From contig JAAAUF010000618.1 of NCBI GenBank assembly GCA_015499985.1, positions 2,680 to 25,163 of the forward strand: DNA of 22,484 nt. The letters run 5' to 3'. Shown here piece after piece: positions 9,949 to 19,620 of the stretch; the stretch's first letter is position 1, and each line of letters starts with the position of its first letter. The stretch comes from Haplosporangium gracile. Taxonomy: Eukaryota; Mortierellomycota; Mortierellomycetes; Mortierellales; Mortierellaceae. The notes beneath the pieces are model-generated. The model had not been told where the DNA came from and made no database searches. It saw only the letters and a program-made list of their open reading frames with translations. The translations under genes and the position numbers were made by a program.

Positions 9949-10361
9949 GGAGCAGAGAGGGCGTGTATGTGAGCTGCTATGCCAATAATGTAATGAAGGG
10001 CGGGGGATAAAAAAAATAAAAAAGACAAGAGTGAGAGAGTTGAGTTGAGTATCAAACAATCGATGGATAGGCCTTTCTTTAACTTTGAGCTGGAAGAAAG
10101 GGGTGGTAAATTGGTATTATCAAAAGCAGAATGAAACTATTCACCTCCCTACTCCTTTTCTCTATGCGTTTCTTATCCCTCAGCAGTTCCTGTTTAGAAG
10201 AAAAGAAAAGGAAAGGGGTAGAGGATGTGTCCATAAAGGAATAAAGGGGCATAGGCGAAAGAATATGTGTATGAATGCGAAAATATGAATTTTATTGTGA
10301 TGTAGTGGAGTTGAATGCAGAGAAGAAAAAAGATTATGTGTCTAAATAAGAAAAAAGTGGG
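9949..10361. other. Intergenic region between chitinase start and transcription factor stop
   Basis: About 410 bp with no supported gene. Both neighbours are on the minus strand, so it should contain the chitinase promoter near 9950-10080 (A-rich on the plus strand, no clear TATA) and the transcription factor's 3' UTR. A minus-strand AATAAA is read at 10296-10291, about 65 bp past that stop codon. Confidence 0.5.
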
Positions 10362-12336
10362 TTACGACATGTTGTTGGTTCCGTTGCCAGTGTTGCCTAT
10401 GTTCCCGTTGTCGCTCATGCCGTAAGGGTTGGCGTACAGGCTAGAGCCAGAGTAGCTAGTGGTGTATGTGGGTGCATAATTGTTGTTGCTACTGCTGTTG
10501 TCCATTCTTTGAGCCTGGGTCTGGAAGGAATAGCCCGTGCTTGATCCAGCGTTGCCATATCCAAAGTCCAGAGGTCCTGACATCTGATTCATTGCTGACG
10601 ACGTAAAGGGGAGCATATGCGATTGGGTAGGGCTGCTCATCGCTGTCACTGGCTCTGACATGTATCCAACAGGTCCACCTGCCAGGGCCGCATGACTCAA
10701 CGTAGGTGTTGTCGAGGCAGACGCTGACCCAATCTGGGTGGGTGGGGGTCTGCGCTTGTAAGGTCCGCGCTTGACACCCTTTTTGCGCACCTTGCGAGTC
10801 GAGTCGACGCAGGTGTCAGAAAGTCCGTACTTGATGCAGCGTGTACAAGGTCGGCCCTCGTCGCACTTCTTGCAGGCCTTCTGGCAATTGACTATCGAGA
10901 ATAACAATTGGGCGATAATAAAGGAGGGAGAGGGGGAAGGTTAGTTGGATCCAAGTAGGTGACAAATGTGAACACGTTCCAAAGNNNNNNNNNNNNNNNN
11001 NNNNNNNNNNNNNNNNNNNNNNNNNNNNNNNNNNNNNNNNATGTTGTAATAGAGAGTATTCAGTCTTGTTCAGTCCCTCGTCTTTTTCCCAGGGTCACTC
11101 GCGCCATTCTGGACAGGGGAATCGAATGAAAAACAAAAACAAGGGAAAGAGGGTGTATATGTGTGGTTGGTGCAAAAAGAAATGAAAAAATAAGTAGTCC
11201 ATGTATGGATAGCCGGTACGAAAACAAAAAAGCGGGAGGGGCAAAAAACGAAGAAGAGAGGGATATGGGCTTGCTTAGCACATAATAAAAACAAACGGGA
11301 AAAGAATTGTTCACAACTTACCACATGCATTCTTAACCTGTCGTCGCTTAGGCTTTTGTGCAAGGCTGGGGTCAGAAAGCTGTTGATATTCTAATGTGGG
11401 CGAGGTGGGCATCGAGCTGTAGGGCGTTGACTGGTTGGAGTGGTAAGGCGTCGACGCTGCAGAGCTAAATGCAGATCCAAGCAGCTGGTGATATTGTGCA
11501 TACTGGGCATCTGTCAATGGAGGAACCAGAGGCGCATACTGGGGCGTCTGGCGAAGAGGAGCTGGGGGCAAGGTACTGAACGAGGGAGTGCTCGATCCTG
11601 CTTGCTGTTGCGATTGGTGCTGCGACTGATATGACTGCTGCTGGTGCTGGTGAGGGGGCGATGCTGGATAGAAGCTCGAGGTCAAGTTGCTTGATGACAA
11701 ATTCGAGTGTTGGTGTGGCTGTTGCTGTGATTGGTACTGATGTTGGCTAGAATGCTGCTGGTGCTGGTAAGGATGCTGGTGGTAGAGACTGGATCCTCCT
11801 TGGTTATAATGCGAGCTCACAGCAGAGCCATACTGCAGACCGCTTAACCTTGGCGAGGATGGAGCAGATGCATGAGCCATGGATGGCGTCGTGGATCCGC
11901 TGGTATTACCACCCATCATGCCTGAGCTAGTAGGGGTTGGGGCAAGCGAGGATGAGTTCAGACCGCCGCCTGAGGTAGGAGTGGATGTTCCACTATGCAT
12001 ACTCAACCCCATGAGATGGCTGTTGAGGCTGTATGGGTTAGGAGGCAGTGTCGAGAACGAGTTCATCGAGCTGTTGGACGATCCATGGAAGTTGCCATAG
12101 GTGTGGTGCTGGCTTTGGTTGGAAGGCTGTTGCTGCTGCTGTTGCGAGGTATAGGACGACATTGACTGGAAGTGCTGGTGCTGCTGGGGTTGCTGTTGGT
12201 GGTACTGGGGCGTTGAGAGCTGCAAAGGTTCTTGCTTCAATTGGGGTTCTTGCTTGACCAAGAGGGACTGGTCCTGCAGCTGATCCTGCTGTTGTTGTTG
12301 CTGTTGCTGCTGCTGGAGGGAGATGTTCATGGCCAT
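10362..12336 (-). CDS. Zn2Cys6 (GAL4-type) transcription factor, Gln/Ser-rich
   Basis: Exons 12336-11322 and 10891-10362 give 514 aa. The first encodes about 338 residues rich in Gln, Ser, His and Pro, with several poly-Gln runs, typical of a disordered activation region. A basic KPKRRQVKNAC leads into a binuclear zinc cluster at about 338-368 with spacing C-x2-C-x6-C-x5-C-x2-C-x8-C, followed by a basic linker (RKKGVKRGPYKRR). The C-terminus is Ser/Asn/Gly/Tyr-rich. The protein should bind DNA in the nucleus; its targets cannot be read from the sequence. The intron interrupts the cluster right after the first cysteine and is 430 bp as assembled, including the N gap. Joining across it gives a perfect cluster, so no exon seems lost. 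The cluster lies far from the N-terminus, and I see no fungal-specific middle homology domain. Confidence 0.88.
10985..11040. other. Assembly gap (56 N)
   Basis: A run of N inside the transcription factor intron (11321-10892). The true length is unknown. Since the flanking exons rebuild an intact zinc cluster, the gap probably lacks only intronic sequence. Confidence 0.99.
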
Positions 12337-12348
12337 TGCTTGTATGAC

Positions 12349-12610
12349 CTGTGGCGGGAGCCAGTTGAGACTGAAGGCTTTTGTGCTATGTCGATCATTG
12401 ATATGGGGGAGAGGAAAAGAAGAGGAAAAGAGAGAGGAAAAGGGATGATTAGAGGACGTTTATCTTATTGTCGCTGTTTGGAAACAAAAAGAGTCAAAAA
12501 GTGTGAGGTAGGATGGAGTTTTTTTTTTGTTGATTCAACTCCCGCGGGGAGGAGTGATGTCGGTTAGAGCGGAGACGATGGGGCAAGGAGAAATGAGTGA
12601 TGAGACATAC
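12349..12610 (-). other. Possible 5'-UTR intron of the transcription factor gene
   Basis: A GTATGT donor is read on the minus strand from 12610, and an acceptor CCGCCACAG ends at 12349, twelve bases before the ATG. Excising this 262-bp stretch would leave a leader without ATG codons in the part I inspected. It is inferred from splice signals only. Confidence 0.35.
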
Positions 12611-13131
12611 CTTTTTTGAGGAGCCTTAATGTTTTACGGCAGGGATGGTGTGCCGAGGAGGAGTAGATCCAAGGAGTGTCAAGGATGGAACTAGGACGAG
12701 TGGCGTGGTTTAGAAAGGGATGGTCAAAGTGCGAAGGCGAAGAAAAGGGAAAGAAGAAAAAAAAAAAGGTGGGCTAAAAGGCTGGAGTAAATAGAAAAAA
12801 AAACGTTTTCATATTGAAAGTGACTGTTTACTCATAAACAAACGAAGAAAAAAACGGCCATCAATGGATAGCCCCTATGACGATGTGTTTGTCTTTTTTG
12901 TCTCTCTTTGTTGTCATTGCCTTTGACTTTGCCTTTTGCGGTGTGCTCTTCGTCTTCTTTATTCACACAAATATTGCCTATTTGCCCCTGCTCATTTCCA
13001 TCTTGCCTTCCTTCTTGTCCTTCCATTGCATAACCCCTTTTCCTCGGGTCAATACCACCCGGTTGACTCATGCTCTCCCTCTCTTGATCCCTCGTCTCTC
13101 TGGAGTAGTTAAATATGAGGAAAAAATAAAA

Positions 13132-13224
13132 ATGGTGCAGTGTTACACACAGTTCAACCTTCGTCGTGCTGGGGCCACTCTGCGGGCATTGAAGTCAGCT
13201 TGCCCTTTCCACATCAAGCCATAA
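13132..13224 (+). CDS. Possible 30-codon micro-ORF, unknown
   Basis: An ATG in an A-rich context at 13132 opens a 30-residue ORF ending in TAA. An AATAAA overlaps the end (13225-13230), and a TTAAATA element lies about 20 bp upstream. The peptide is basic and Ser/Cys-containing (NLRRAGATLRALKSAC) and could form an amphipathic helix like a mitochondrial presequence. The segment is more GC-rich than the low-complexity DNA around it. There is no family match I recognise, and it could easily be chance. Confidence 0.2.
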   Translation: MVQCYTQFNLRRAGATLRALKSACPFHIKP

Positions 13225-13286
13225 AATAAAGGTGGGTGTGGGCGGGTGAGAACTTACTCTCTCAGCAGTCAACAGAGACAAAGAGA

Positions 13287-13303
13287 GGGAGGGAGGGAGG
13301 GGG
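13287..13303 (+). other. G-quadruplex motif with single-base loops
   Basis: GGGAGGGAGGGAGGGGG is a four-run G4 motif with one-base loops, the most stable class known. It lies about 175 bp beyond the eL37 poly(A) hexamers and about 60 bp after the micro-ORF. Its role is unknown. Confidence 0.7.
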
Positions 13304-13478
13304 AACAGGATACAAGAAACCAGATGCTCTTCTTTATCGAAAAGCTCAGAAAAAAACAACAAACTTTGACATGCCAGACGATTTCAACAAAAAAAATGTA
13401 TAGAGATGACAAAGGAAGGAGGCATTCTCCATTACATATTCTACAAGGAGATTGTTTTTGTTTTCCGCAGAATTCCGC

Positions 13479-13489
13479 TTTATTTTATT
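13479..13489 (-). terminator. Tandem poly(A) hexamers for eL37
   Basis: Two overlapping AATAAA copies are read on the minus strand (13489-13484 and 13484-13479), about 110 bp past the eL37 stop codon. The context CATCACAATAAAA also occurs at the transcription factor's signal near 10291. Confidence 0.55.
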
Positions 13490-13598
13490 GTGATGATGGG
13501 AGGGTACACGCACCACAGATATAAAAAAAAGGTGAAAGAAGAAAAACTGGTCGGTAACAACACTCAAAGAAATAGGTTTTTTTGATGTTTCTCGTCAT

Positions 13599-14591
13599 TT
13601 AAGCAACGACAGCCTTGACCTGCTTCTTGGCCTGGGTGCCCTCACGGAAACCGTTCTTGAAGCGACGGTTGACATCGGACAAGTGGCGCATGCGACCGGT
13701 ACCGGTAGTCTTTCTGCGGGTGGCCTTCTCGCTCCAGTTGTCTGTTCAAAGTGAACGTATCGTCGTAAGAGGAAAGGAAGAAAAGCGAAAAATAAGTTAG
13801 CATTCAATGTATTCATTTCAAAGTACATCCTCCTGTTCATAAAAAGAAAACCGCTCTCTTTGTGCTCTCTGCCAAAGACACCCCTTGGTCCCGAAAATAA
13901 CACTTTATAACCATTTCATGCGATCCTCCTCCAGGAACAACTGTCGGGGACACAAAAAAGAATGAGTCGCTGTGGAACAGCTTGTTCGCATTTTTCAGTG
14001 TTGGTGGCGCAATCTTAATCCTGCTGAGAGCATGGGCGTTCGCAACAACGTTGTGTGCTACAAACAGTCCGTCTTTCTCTCATGAAAGATAATGATCTAA
14101 ATGCAAGGACGCAAAATAAGCTCCAATAGTGTCGTTTTGTCGCCATATCCTGCTTCTCTCCTCTGATCACCCAAAGTTTTCGTAGTCGCGTGTACCATGT
14201 CCTTGTCACGCTGCTCCCTTCCTTCTAATCTGCCTAACAGCCTCGCATCCCAGTACACCAATATATCTCCTTCAAGGCAAGTAATCATGAAAGTAATCTA
14301 AGAATTCTTACAGGAGCGAAGCTTAGCAGCGGGGTAACCGCACTGAGCGCAAGTCTTCTTCTGGTTGTGGAAGGAGCGACGACCACAGCTAAAAGTGATA
14401 TACAAAAGACGGCGTCCATTAAGTTAGTCGCTAGGGTCCAATGTACTAGTGTTCTATTCCATAGTGACACACAATAGCACGACGAGCAAAAGGGTACTTG
14501 TCGCCCTCCAGACGATGCTCGTAAACACATACCGACGGCACAAAGTGTGAGACTTGGTGTGGCGTTTACCAAACGAAGAGGTACCCTTAGT
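13599..14591 (-). CDS. RPL37: 60S ribosomal protein eL37 (start-codon exon not placed with certainty)
   Basis: Exons 14591-14533, 14388-14312 and 13741-13599 join in phase and, with an initiator Met, encode 93 aa, the normal size for eL37. The protein shows [18 protein letters not shown], a four-Cys zinc ribbon (CRRC ... CAQC), [15 protein letters not shown], and a basic tail with [10 protein letters not shown]. eL37 binds 25S rRNA in the large subunit. The first exon found begins exactly at Thr2 after a TTAATAG acceptor, so the ATG must sit alone on an upstream exon. The only ATG followed by GT in the next kilobase upstream is at 15316-15314, which would make a 722-bp first intron with a poor donor (GTCATT). 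The third intron (14311-13742, 570 bp) is also unusually long. Confidence 0.93.
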
Positions 14592-15635
14592 CTATTAACG
14601 CAGAAATCAGTCGACAGAGAAAAATAGGTAGTCCGTATGAGTACAAAGATTTGAGGGAAAGTTTTCGGTCCAGCTGATGTTGGGGTTCGGAGGGCGCTGA
14701 CGGTAAAAAGATCATTGGTTCCTCCTGTTGGACGCTTTCATCTTTGTCTGATGTAAAAGCTGAATCCTGTAAATAACCGGTAGATTTGTCTGTCGAAGTT
14801 GGACAGTAGATTTGACAGATGTCTGGTTGAGAGAGATCGTTCTTTGAGGTAGAGAGGGTTCCTCCATCGACATGCGGATCAGAAGTCCGTTCTGTGCTGA
14901 CGTTGAGGTGCTGCAGTCTGTCTCAACACTATGTTTGGTCGATTGCCTCCAGTGCTTCGCCTTGGTCGAACAGGAGTTCGATGGGTGCTTGTTGAGTTGG
15001 TGTTGGGTTATTCCTGCTATGTATGATGGTATAGTCCCGAACAAAACGACCGAGATATCTCCTTTTCTCCCTGACAGCATGATGTTGGGTTCCATCCAGA
15101 ATTCATCTGAAAAAAGATGATGGGTTGTGTATATTGTTTCGTGGGTGGTGGATATGTTTGCGGCATGATGATCGATGATAATTTCTGTCCTGCAGCTGTT
15201 GAGTGTGTTGAGATAGTCGATGGATGGTAGGTTCGCCCTTAGATTGCATGATGGATGTCTTATCATCCTTTCCACCCTCAACTCTCCGCCTATCTAGCAT
15301 TTCGTTCACATAATGACCATTTCTGATTTTCGTTGAGTTGAAAGAGAAGGTGTCACTTCTCAATTTTAGCCCTACTAAATTCAACCCTGGGTCACGTGGA
15401 AACTCGCCCCTTTGATGGCGATCGCCTTTCTGACCGCTGCCAGTGATCACCTATTCCCAGCACAGAGCCATACCTTCCTAATACACTCCACGCACGACCA
15501 CAGTAACCAAGACATAGTAACGAACAATGCACTGATATATCTGTTTGATTTTTTTAATGAAATGCTGCTGGAAATGATAATTGGGATTAATGACGGATAT
15601 GCTACAAAGGTCTCTCAAACGTCCTACTCGTTCAA
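14592..15635. other. Region upstream of eL37: probable first intron, start exon and promoter
   Basis: About 1 kb lies between the eL37 second exon and the PNO1 stop. On the minus strand a candidate start ATG is at 15316-15314, preceded by a pyrimidine-rich leader. Further upstream are AGCCCTA (15368-15374), similar to a Tbf1-type site, and a TCACGTG E-box (CACGTG at 15393-15398) like Cbf1 sites. Both are known in ribosomal protein promoters of some fungi, which supports this placement by inference. The interval also holds a 189-codon minus-strand ORF (14712-15281) without recognisable protein character. Confidence 0.4.
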
Positions 15636-16991
15636 CTAGAATCTCTCCTTCATGCGAGCAGCCTTGGTGCGCAACGTCGAGTAGACCTTTCCTGGTGGAG
15701 AACCGAGAATAAGCGAGACAATGGCATCTCGGGCAGTCTTGATATTCTGAAAAGATCCAAGGATATGAATACGACTAATATCGATCAGATACCAACAAAT
15801 GGGAAAGGGGTACAAAAAAGGTTAGCAATGCGTCAGCACAACAGGGTTTTTAGTGCAGTGCAATGTAAGAGCAAGATATCCAGGTCGACCATAAACATAC
15901 GTTTCTGCGAGGACAATTCTGGTTTTGCTGGCGTTCTCGATGGTAAATTTTGTCTTTCCATCCTTTCCGGCAATACGACCAATGGCACGCGACAAGTGAT
16001 CGCCGTTCAGGGTCTTCACATCCTTAATCTCGAACGAATCCAGGTACAAATCATCCAAACGAAGCAATGCAGTGGCGTCCTACATAGATGAAAGAGTTGA
16101 GAGGAGTGAAAAAGGAAAACGGTCAATTACGACAATCAGAGGGCGGCATGACTTTAATGAAATGACAGAGAAAGACGCCGTTGGATACTGTCCTGAGTTG
16201 ACTTGACTTACATCCAGATCGAATCCCAAAGCAAAGGCCTTAATGAAATCAGCTCCCTTCTGCAACGCTCCAGTGTCGTCAGTGTGCTTAGAGGTCTATA
16301 AGCGGAAAAGAAGAGAGGGCAATTAGAAATGTGACAGGGCTGAAGCCAATTCTCCGAGAAAGAAAGCATTCGCCCAAGGGCCTTCTGTAAGAAAGCTCAC
16401 AAGGAAACGGCCTTGGTCAGAAAATGCTCTACCAACTTGAGTGGTACTTACTCTAATCTCTACAGACTTGCTCTTGACGTTCATACGGACTTGAAGCTTG
16501 AGGTGATCCACAAGAGGAGAGTAGATCTTCATCCACTCGTTCTTGAGAGGGGTCATTCTGTGAGGGGGGATTGGGATTTTACGCTGCTGAATCGAGGACT
16601 TGGACTGTTTGCATATGGAGGATAGAGAGAAAAAAAAAGTATACTGTATTAATGGCGAGTTCCTGATTGTCCAGGGCAAGGGGTAACAAGGAGAATCTGT
16701 GGGCAGTTGGTTGTTTGTCGAACTAAGTATTTCGTAAAGTTCCTTCTTCGCTCTACTATTAGGCTCCAAGGGACTTACAGTCATCTCGTTAGCTTTCAAG
16801 GCAGCGTACTTGGGCTTCTCCATTCCGGTATCCATGTCCATATCCTCGCTCTCGGCAGCAGCTCCGGCGGCGTTGCCGTGTTGTGGCAAGTTGTCGGCCG
16901 AGATGAGTACATCGTCTTCATCCTCCTCAATGTCGTTGATGGTGGGTTTCTGGACGGGCTTGGGGCCCTTGTAGGACGCCAGCGAAGACAT
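15636..16991 (-). CDS. PNO1: PNO1/DIM2-like KH-domain 40S ribosome assembly factor
   Basis: Five exons (16991-16779, 16604-16452, 16295-16212, 16079-15901, 15774-15636) join in phase to give 255 aa. The first about 70 residues are acidic and disordered. The core starts at [18 protein letters not shown]. The C-terminal KH region includes [36 protein letters not shown] and the ending [20 protein letters not shown]...MKERF, diagnostic of this family. PNO1 binds the 3' end of 18S rRNA precursor in the nucleolus and cytoplasm, recruits the Dim1 methylase and regulates the Nob1 nuclease that makes the mature 18S 3' end. Introns of 126-174 bp have GTAAGT or GTATGT donors. The stop lies 320 bp before the candidate eL37 start, and a CATATATC element lies just upstream of the ATG. 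Confidence 0.95.
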
Positions 16992-17584
16992 TGTGATATA
17001 TGTGAGTGTATGGAAGGGAGGAGGGGGAATGGAGGTCGAGAGAAGGGTCGAAGCGAAACGATGCTTTTCAGCTGCAGGCGAGGGTCAGTCTTGTTGTTGG
17101 TTGGACACCTCCAACTTTTCTTTTTCTTTTTTTTTTCTGTTTTGTCAAAGCCACACTCAGTGACTGTTCCTTGCTCTCTAAAAGTCCGCTTTCATCTTGC
17201 TTAAAAGGCGATCGGCGAAGCACTCATGTCAGGTAGCTCTTCTGGCACTTTAAACGGTTTGTTTTATTCCCACTTCCTACACCTTTGTAACGATTGTTCT
17301 GCAAATGCTCAAGCAACTGTTCATACCCGTCTGGCAAAACTCTCAAGAAACATACATACACACGAAATAAATAATGATGACAATGGCTTCGTTTGTTTTA
17401 TCAGAGGCTCCGTTCACTAGCAACGGCAAGTGCAAACGCATGAAATGAGAAAAAAGATGCGTCAGAAGAATTCATTGACAGAGCTGTGAAAGTAAGAGAT
17501 TTTTTTTTTAAAAAAAACAACATAAAAATTACTCGACACTGCGATCAGTGGGTTGGTAACTATTGCAATGGAGCATACCTTCTC

Positions 17585-17624
17585 TGCCATAAACCTACTT
17601 GTCCTGCCATAAACCTACTTGTCC
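17585..17624. repeat. Perfect tandem duplication of a 20-bp unit
   Basis: The unit TGCCATAAACCTACTTGTCC occurs twice back to back with no mismatch. It lies in the presumed eRF1 3' UTR, about 80-120 bp past the stop. Perfect identity suggests a recent duplication or constraint. Confidence 0.9.
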
Positions 17625-17632
17625 TCCAATTT

Positions 17633-17660
17633 AAACTGAGCGACGTTCGGCGCTCAGTTT
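17633..17660. repeat. Perfect 10-bp inverted repeat (hairpin) in the eRF1 3' region
   Basis: AAACTGAGCG (17633-17642) pairs without mismatch with CGCTCAGTTT (17651-17660) around an 8-nt loop. It lies 43 bp past the eRF1 stop and next to the tandem duplication, so it would be transcribed into the eRF1 mRNA as a stable stem-loop. Confidence 0.85.
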
Positions 17661-17702
17661 CTTCCCCTCCTGAAGCGATGCAGCGTTGTCTTCAGAATCA
17701 TG

Positions 17703-19620
17703 TCAATCCGAGAAGAACTCATCAGAGTCGTAACCGATAGCATCAAAGTCGAGCTTGTAACGGAGGACACCACCGATACCTCCGAAACCCTTCACGAACT
17801 GAGAACCTTCCTGAGATCTGTTGGTGACAAACTCCAAAGTGGCACCTAAGAGCAAGGAGATATAAGCAAATCAACAAAGCAAACGAGGGTCAGCAAAACG
17901 TTGCCGCACCAATGAAAAAAAAAACAGTCATACGGGCTGCAGTTGCTAACACGACGACGGCAACGTTAACGGAGCTCTTACCGAAGTCCTTGTACTTCTC
18001 GGCGAGCCACTCGAGCAAAGGCATCTTCTCAACAACCTCCATCTCAGAGCCATCAGCGGGATCGACAAAGTTGGTGCGATCCTTCTCCTGCTCCTTGTTG
18101 AAATGCTTGATGTCGAGTTCACCAGCAGCGTTGCGAAGTGTGACGCGGGCAATGTCCAAGTTCTCCCAGACGATCAAAGTCTCGACAGCTCCCATGTCCA
18201 AAGCCTTCAAAGTATCTTCAACTCCGAAGCAGTACTTTCCAGTGTCCTGAGAAATGGCATCGAAGTACTTGGATATCAAGCGCTTCTCCTGGATGAACTT
18301 GACGTTCGAGAGAGCCTCAGCAGAGAGCTCGATGGCCTGGTTGAAGCCGTTCTCACCACCGTAGGAGACATCAACAATTTTGATGACCTTGGCCTGGAGA
18401 CGAGGGTCAAAGAGATCGGACTGGGACAACTCGGTCTTGAAATCGGCAGAACCGGCAAGAACCAAACCAGTGACGTTGACCTTATCGTTGGTGATGAAAT
18501 GCTGGACAGTCATCTCAGCGACCTTACGGACGTAGTTGTGGCGCTTTTCGTCACGAAGACGGGAGAAACGAAGGGCGGACTGACCTCCACGTCCGTGCTT
18601 CTTGGGCAGATCGACAGTGAACTTGTGAATGACATCACGGGTGTTTCCAGAGACGGTACCGAACAAGGTTCCGTTACCATCCATGATGACGAAACCGAAC
18701 TTGGAGTCGGACTCAAGCAGCTCAGAAAGAGCCTCGGTATGAAACTTGTTGTCGCACATGTACAAGGAGGTGTTGATGGGCTTGTGTGGAGGGAAATCGA
18801 TGTTGACCTTCTTTTCCTTACCCTCGTCAGTGACGACAGTACCGCAGTAAACGACAAGTCCAGTGGGGGGAACTATTTTGAAGTAGGACCATCAAATTGA
18901 TGAGGCGAAGGGTTAGGATCAACTAGAAGCAAGTCGGGCCCAAGACAAAAGCAAAAGACAAAAGACAAGGCACAGTGTCCCCGATTGAAAAGAAGAAAGA
19001 GCTTGTTTGTGTTCAAAACTGTAGAGGCGCAGAGTTGTCGTCAGAGGGGCGCACGGGCGTAACTCTCAGTGTCAGGAATAACAATAATCATCATAGCGAA
19101 AAGGCACAATGACAGCCGTATCGCTTAGTACGACTTCTCTCCTTTTCCTTACCCTTGGTGTAGAGCTTAAGACGTGCCTGGGTCGAGGTAATGGCACTCA
19201 GCACAGACAGCCTGTTGACTCTGGACTTAATGTTGGAAGCAGTTCCGTACTCGTCAGCCAACATCTTGGCCACACGAGAGATCTGATCACCGGGAGGAAT
19301 AATGAGCGAGATCATGGAGGTTCCGTTTCTGTGGTCACAAGCCAGCACATAGAATAAAATAGAGGAATGTGTCAGAGTCCGTCGATTGGTTGGTTTGTTG
19401 TTGTAATTGTTGTGGTAGTCATTGCAGTTCAGAGTGTTGTGTTCAGAGTGTTGTGTTCAAAGAGAGTGAGTGTGTTGAGAGAATAAGAAGGGGATAGGGT
19501 GAAGATGAGGAATGAGGAAGTGGTGCAAACTTACCCACGCGCTGCCTCAAGGCCCTTGATCAGCTTCTTGACCTTCCACATCTCGATATTGTTATCGATG
19601 GTATCCTGAGGCGTAGACAT
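17703..19620 (-). CDS. SUP45: Eukaryotic peptide chain release factor eRF1
   Basis: Exons 19620-19535, 19328-19153, 18872-17982 and 17845-17703 join in phase to give 431 aa, close to the usual 437. eRF1 recognises all three stop codons in the ribosomal A site and triggers release of the finished protein with eRF3. The N domain has the NIKS motif at 61-64 and YMCDNKF at 125-131 (the YxCxxxF stop-decoding motif), in the same numbering as the human protein. The GGQ motif that contacts the peptidyl-transferase centre is at 183-185 ([10 protein letters not shown]). The C domain contains [13 protein letters not shown] and ends in an acidic tail (DEFFSD), as is typical. The ATG sits in a clean context (ATAGCACCATGTCT). 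Introns are 206, 280 and 136 bp. Nothing suggests altered stop-codon decoding. Confidence 0.97.
19427..19454. repeat. Tandem duplication of a 14-bp unit in eRF1 intron 1
   Basis: GTTCAGAGTGTTGT occurs twice in direct succession and is followed by a partial third copy (GTTCA). It lies inside the first intron of eRF1. Simple slippage or duplication is the likely origin. Confidence 0.8.

Larger units (their letters stand above)
12611..13598. other. Largely non-coding region between transcription factor and eL37 genes
   Basis: About 990 bp of A/G-rich and C/T-rich low-complexity sequence. It should include the transcription factor's promoter at its left and the eL37 3' UTR at its right. Within it I list a 30-codon plus-strand ORF (13132-13224), a G-quadruplex motif (13287-13303) and minus-strand poly(A) hexamers near 13480. 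No other coding stretch shows a protein-like composition. Confidence 0.5.
16992..17702. other. Intergenic region between PNO1 start and eRF1 stop
   Basis: About 710 bp without a supported gene. The left part should hold the PNO1 promoter and leader (long T run on the plus strand at about 17117-17140). The right part is the eRF1 3' UTR and contains a 20-bp tandem duplication and a perfect 10-bp hairpin, listed separately. A homopolymer T/A junction lies near 17496-17520. Small ORFs here look random. Confidence 0.5.

Noticed and set aside
12877..13131. N-terminal extension of the micro-ORF (115 codons in total, hydrophobic)
   Set aside because: The extension is CT-rich DNA giving Leu/Phe/Ser runs with no family signature. 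Only the last 30 codons looked worth noting.
17226..17420. 64-codon plus-strand ORF between PNO1 and eRF1
   Set aside because: It has no supporting signals, random composition, and lies in the UTR/promoter interval of neighbouring genes.
18103..18900. 265-codon plus-strand ORF
   Set aside because: It lies exactly antisense to the main eRF1 exon, whose protein identity is certain. The plus-strand translation has no family features and is a codon-bias shadow.
13599..19620. An operon of translation genes
   Set aside because: Each gene has its own intergenic region and introns. Co-orientation alone is not evidence for a polycistronic transcript.
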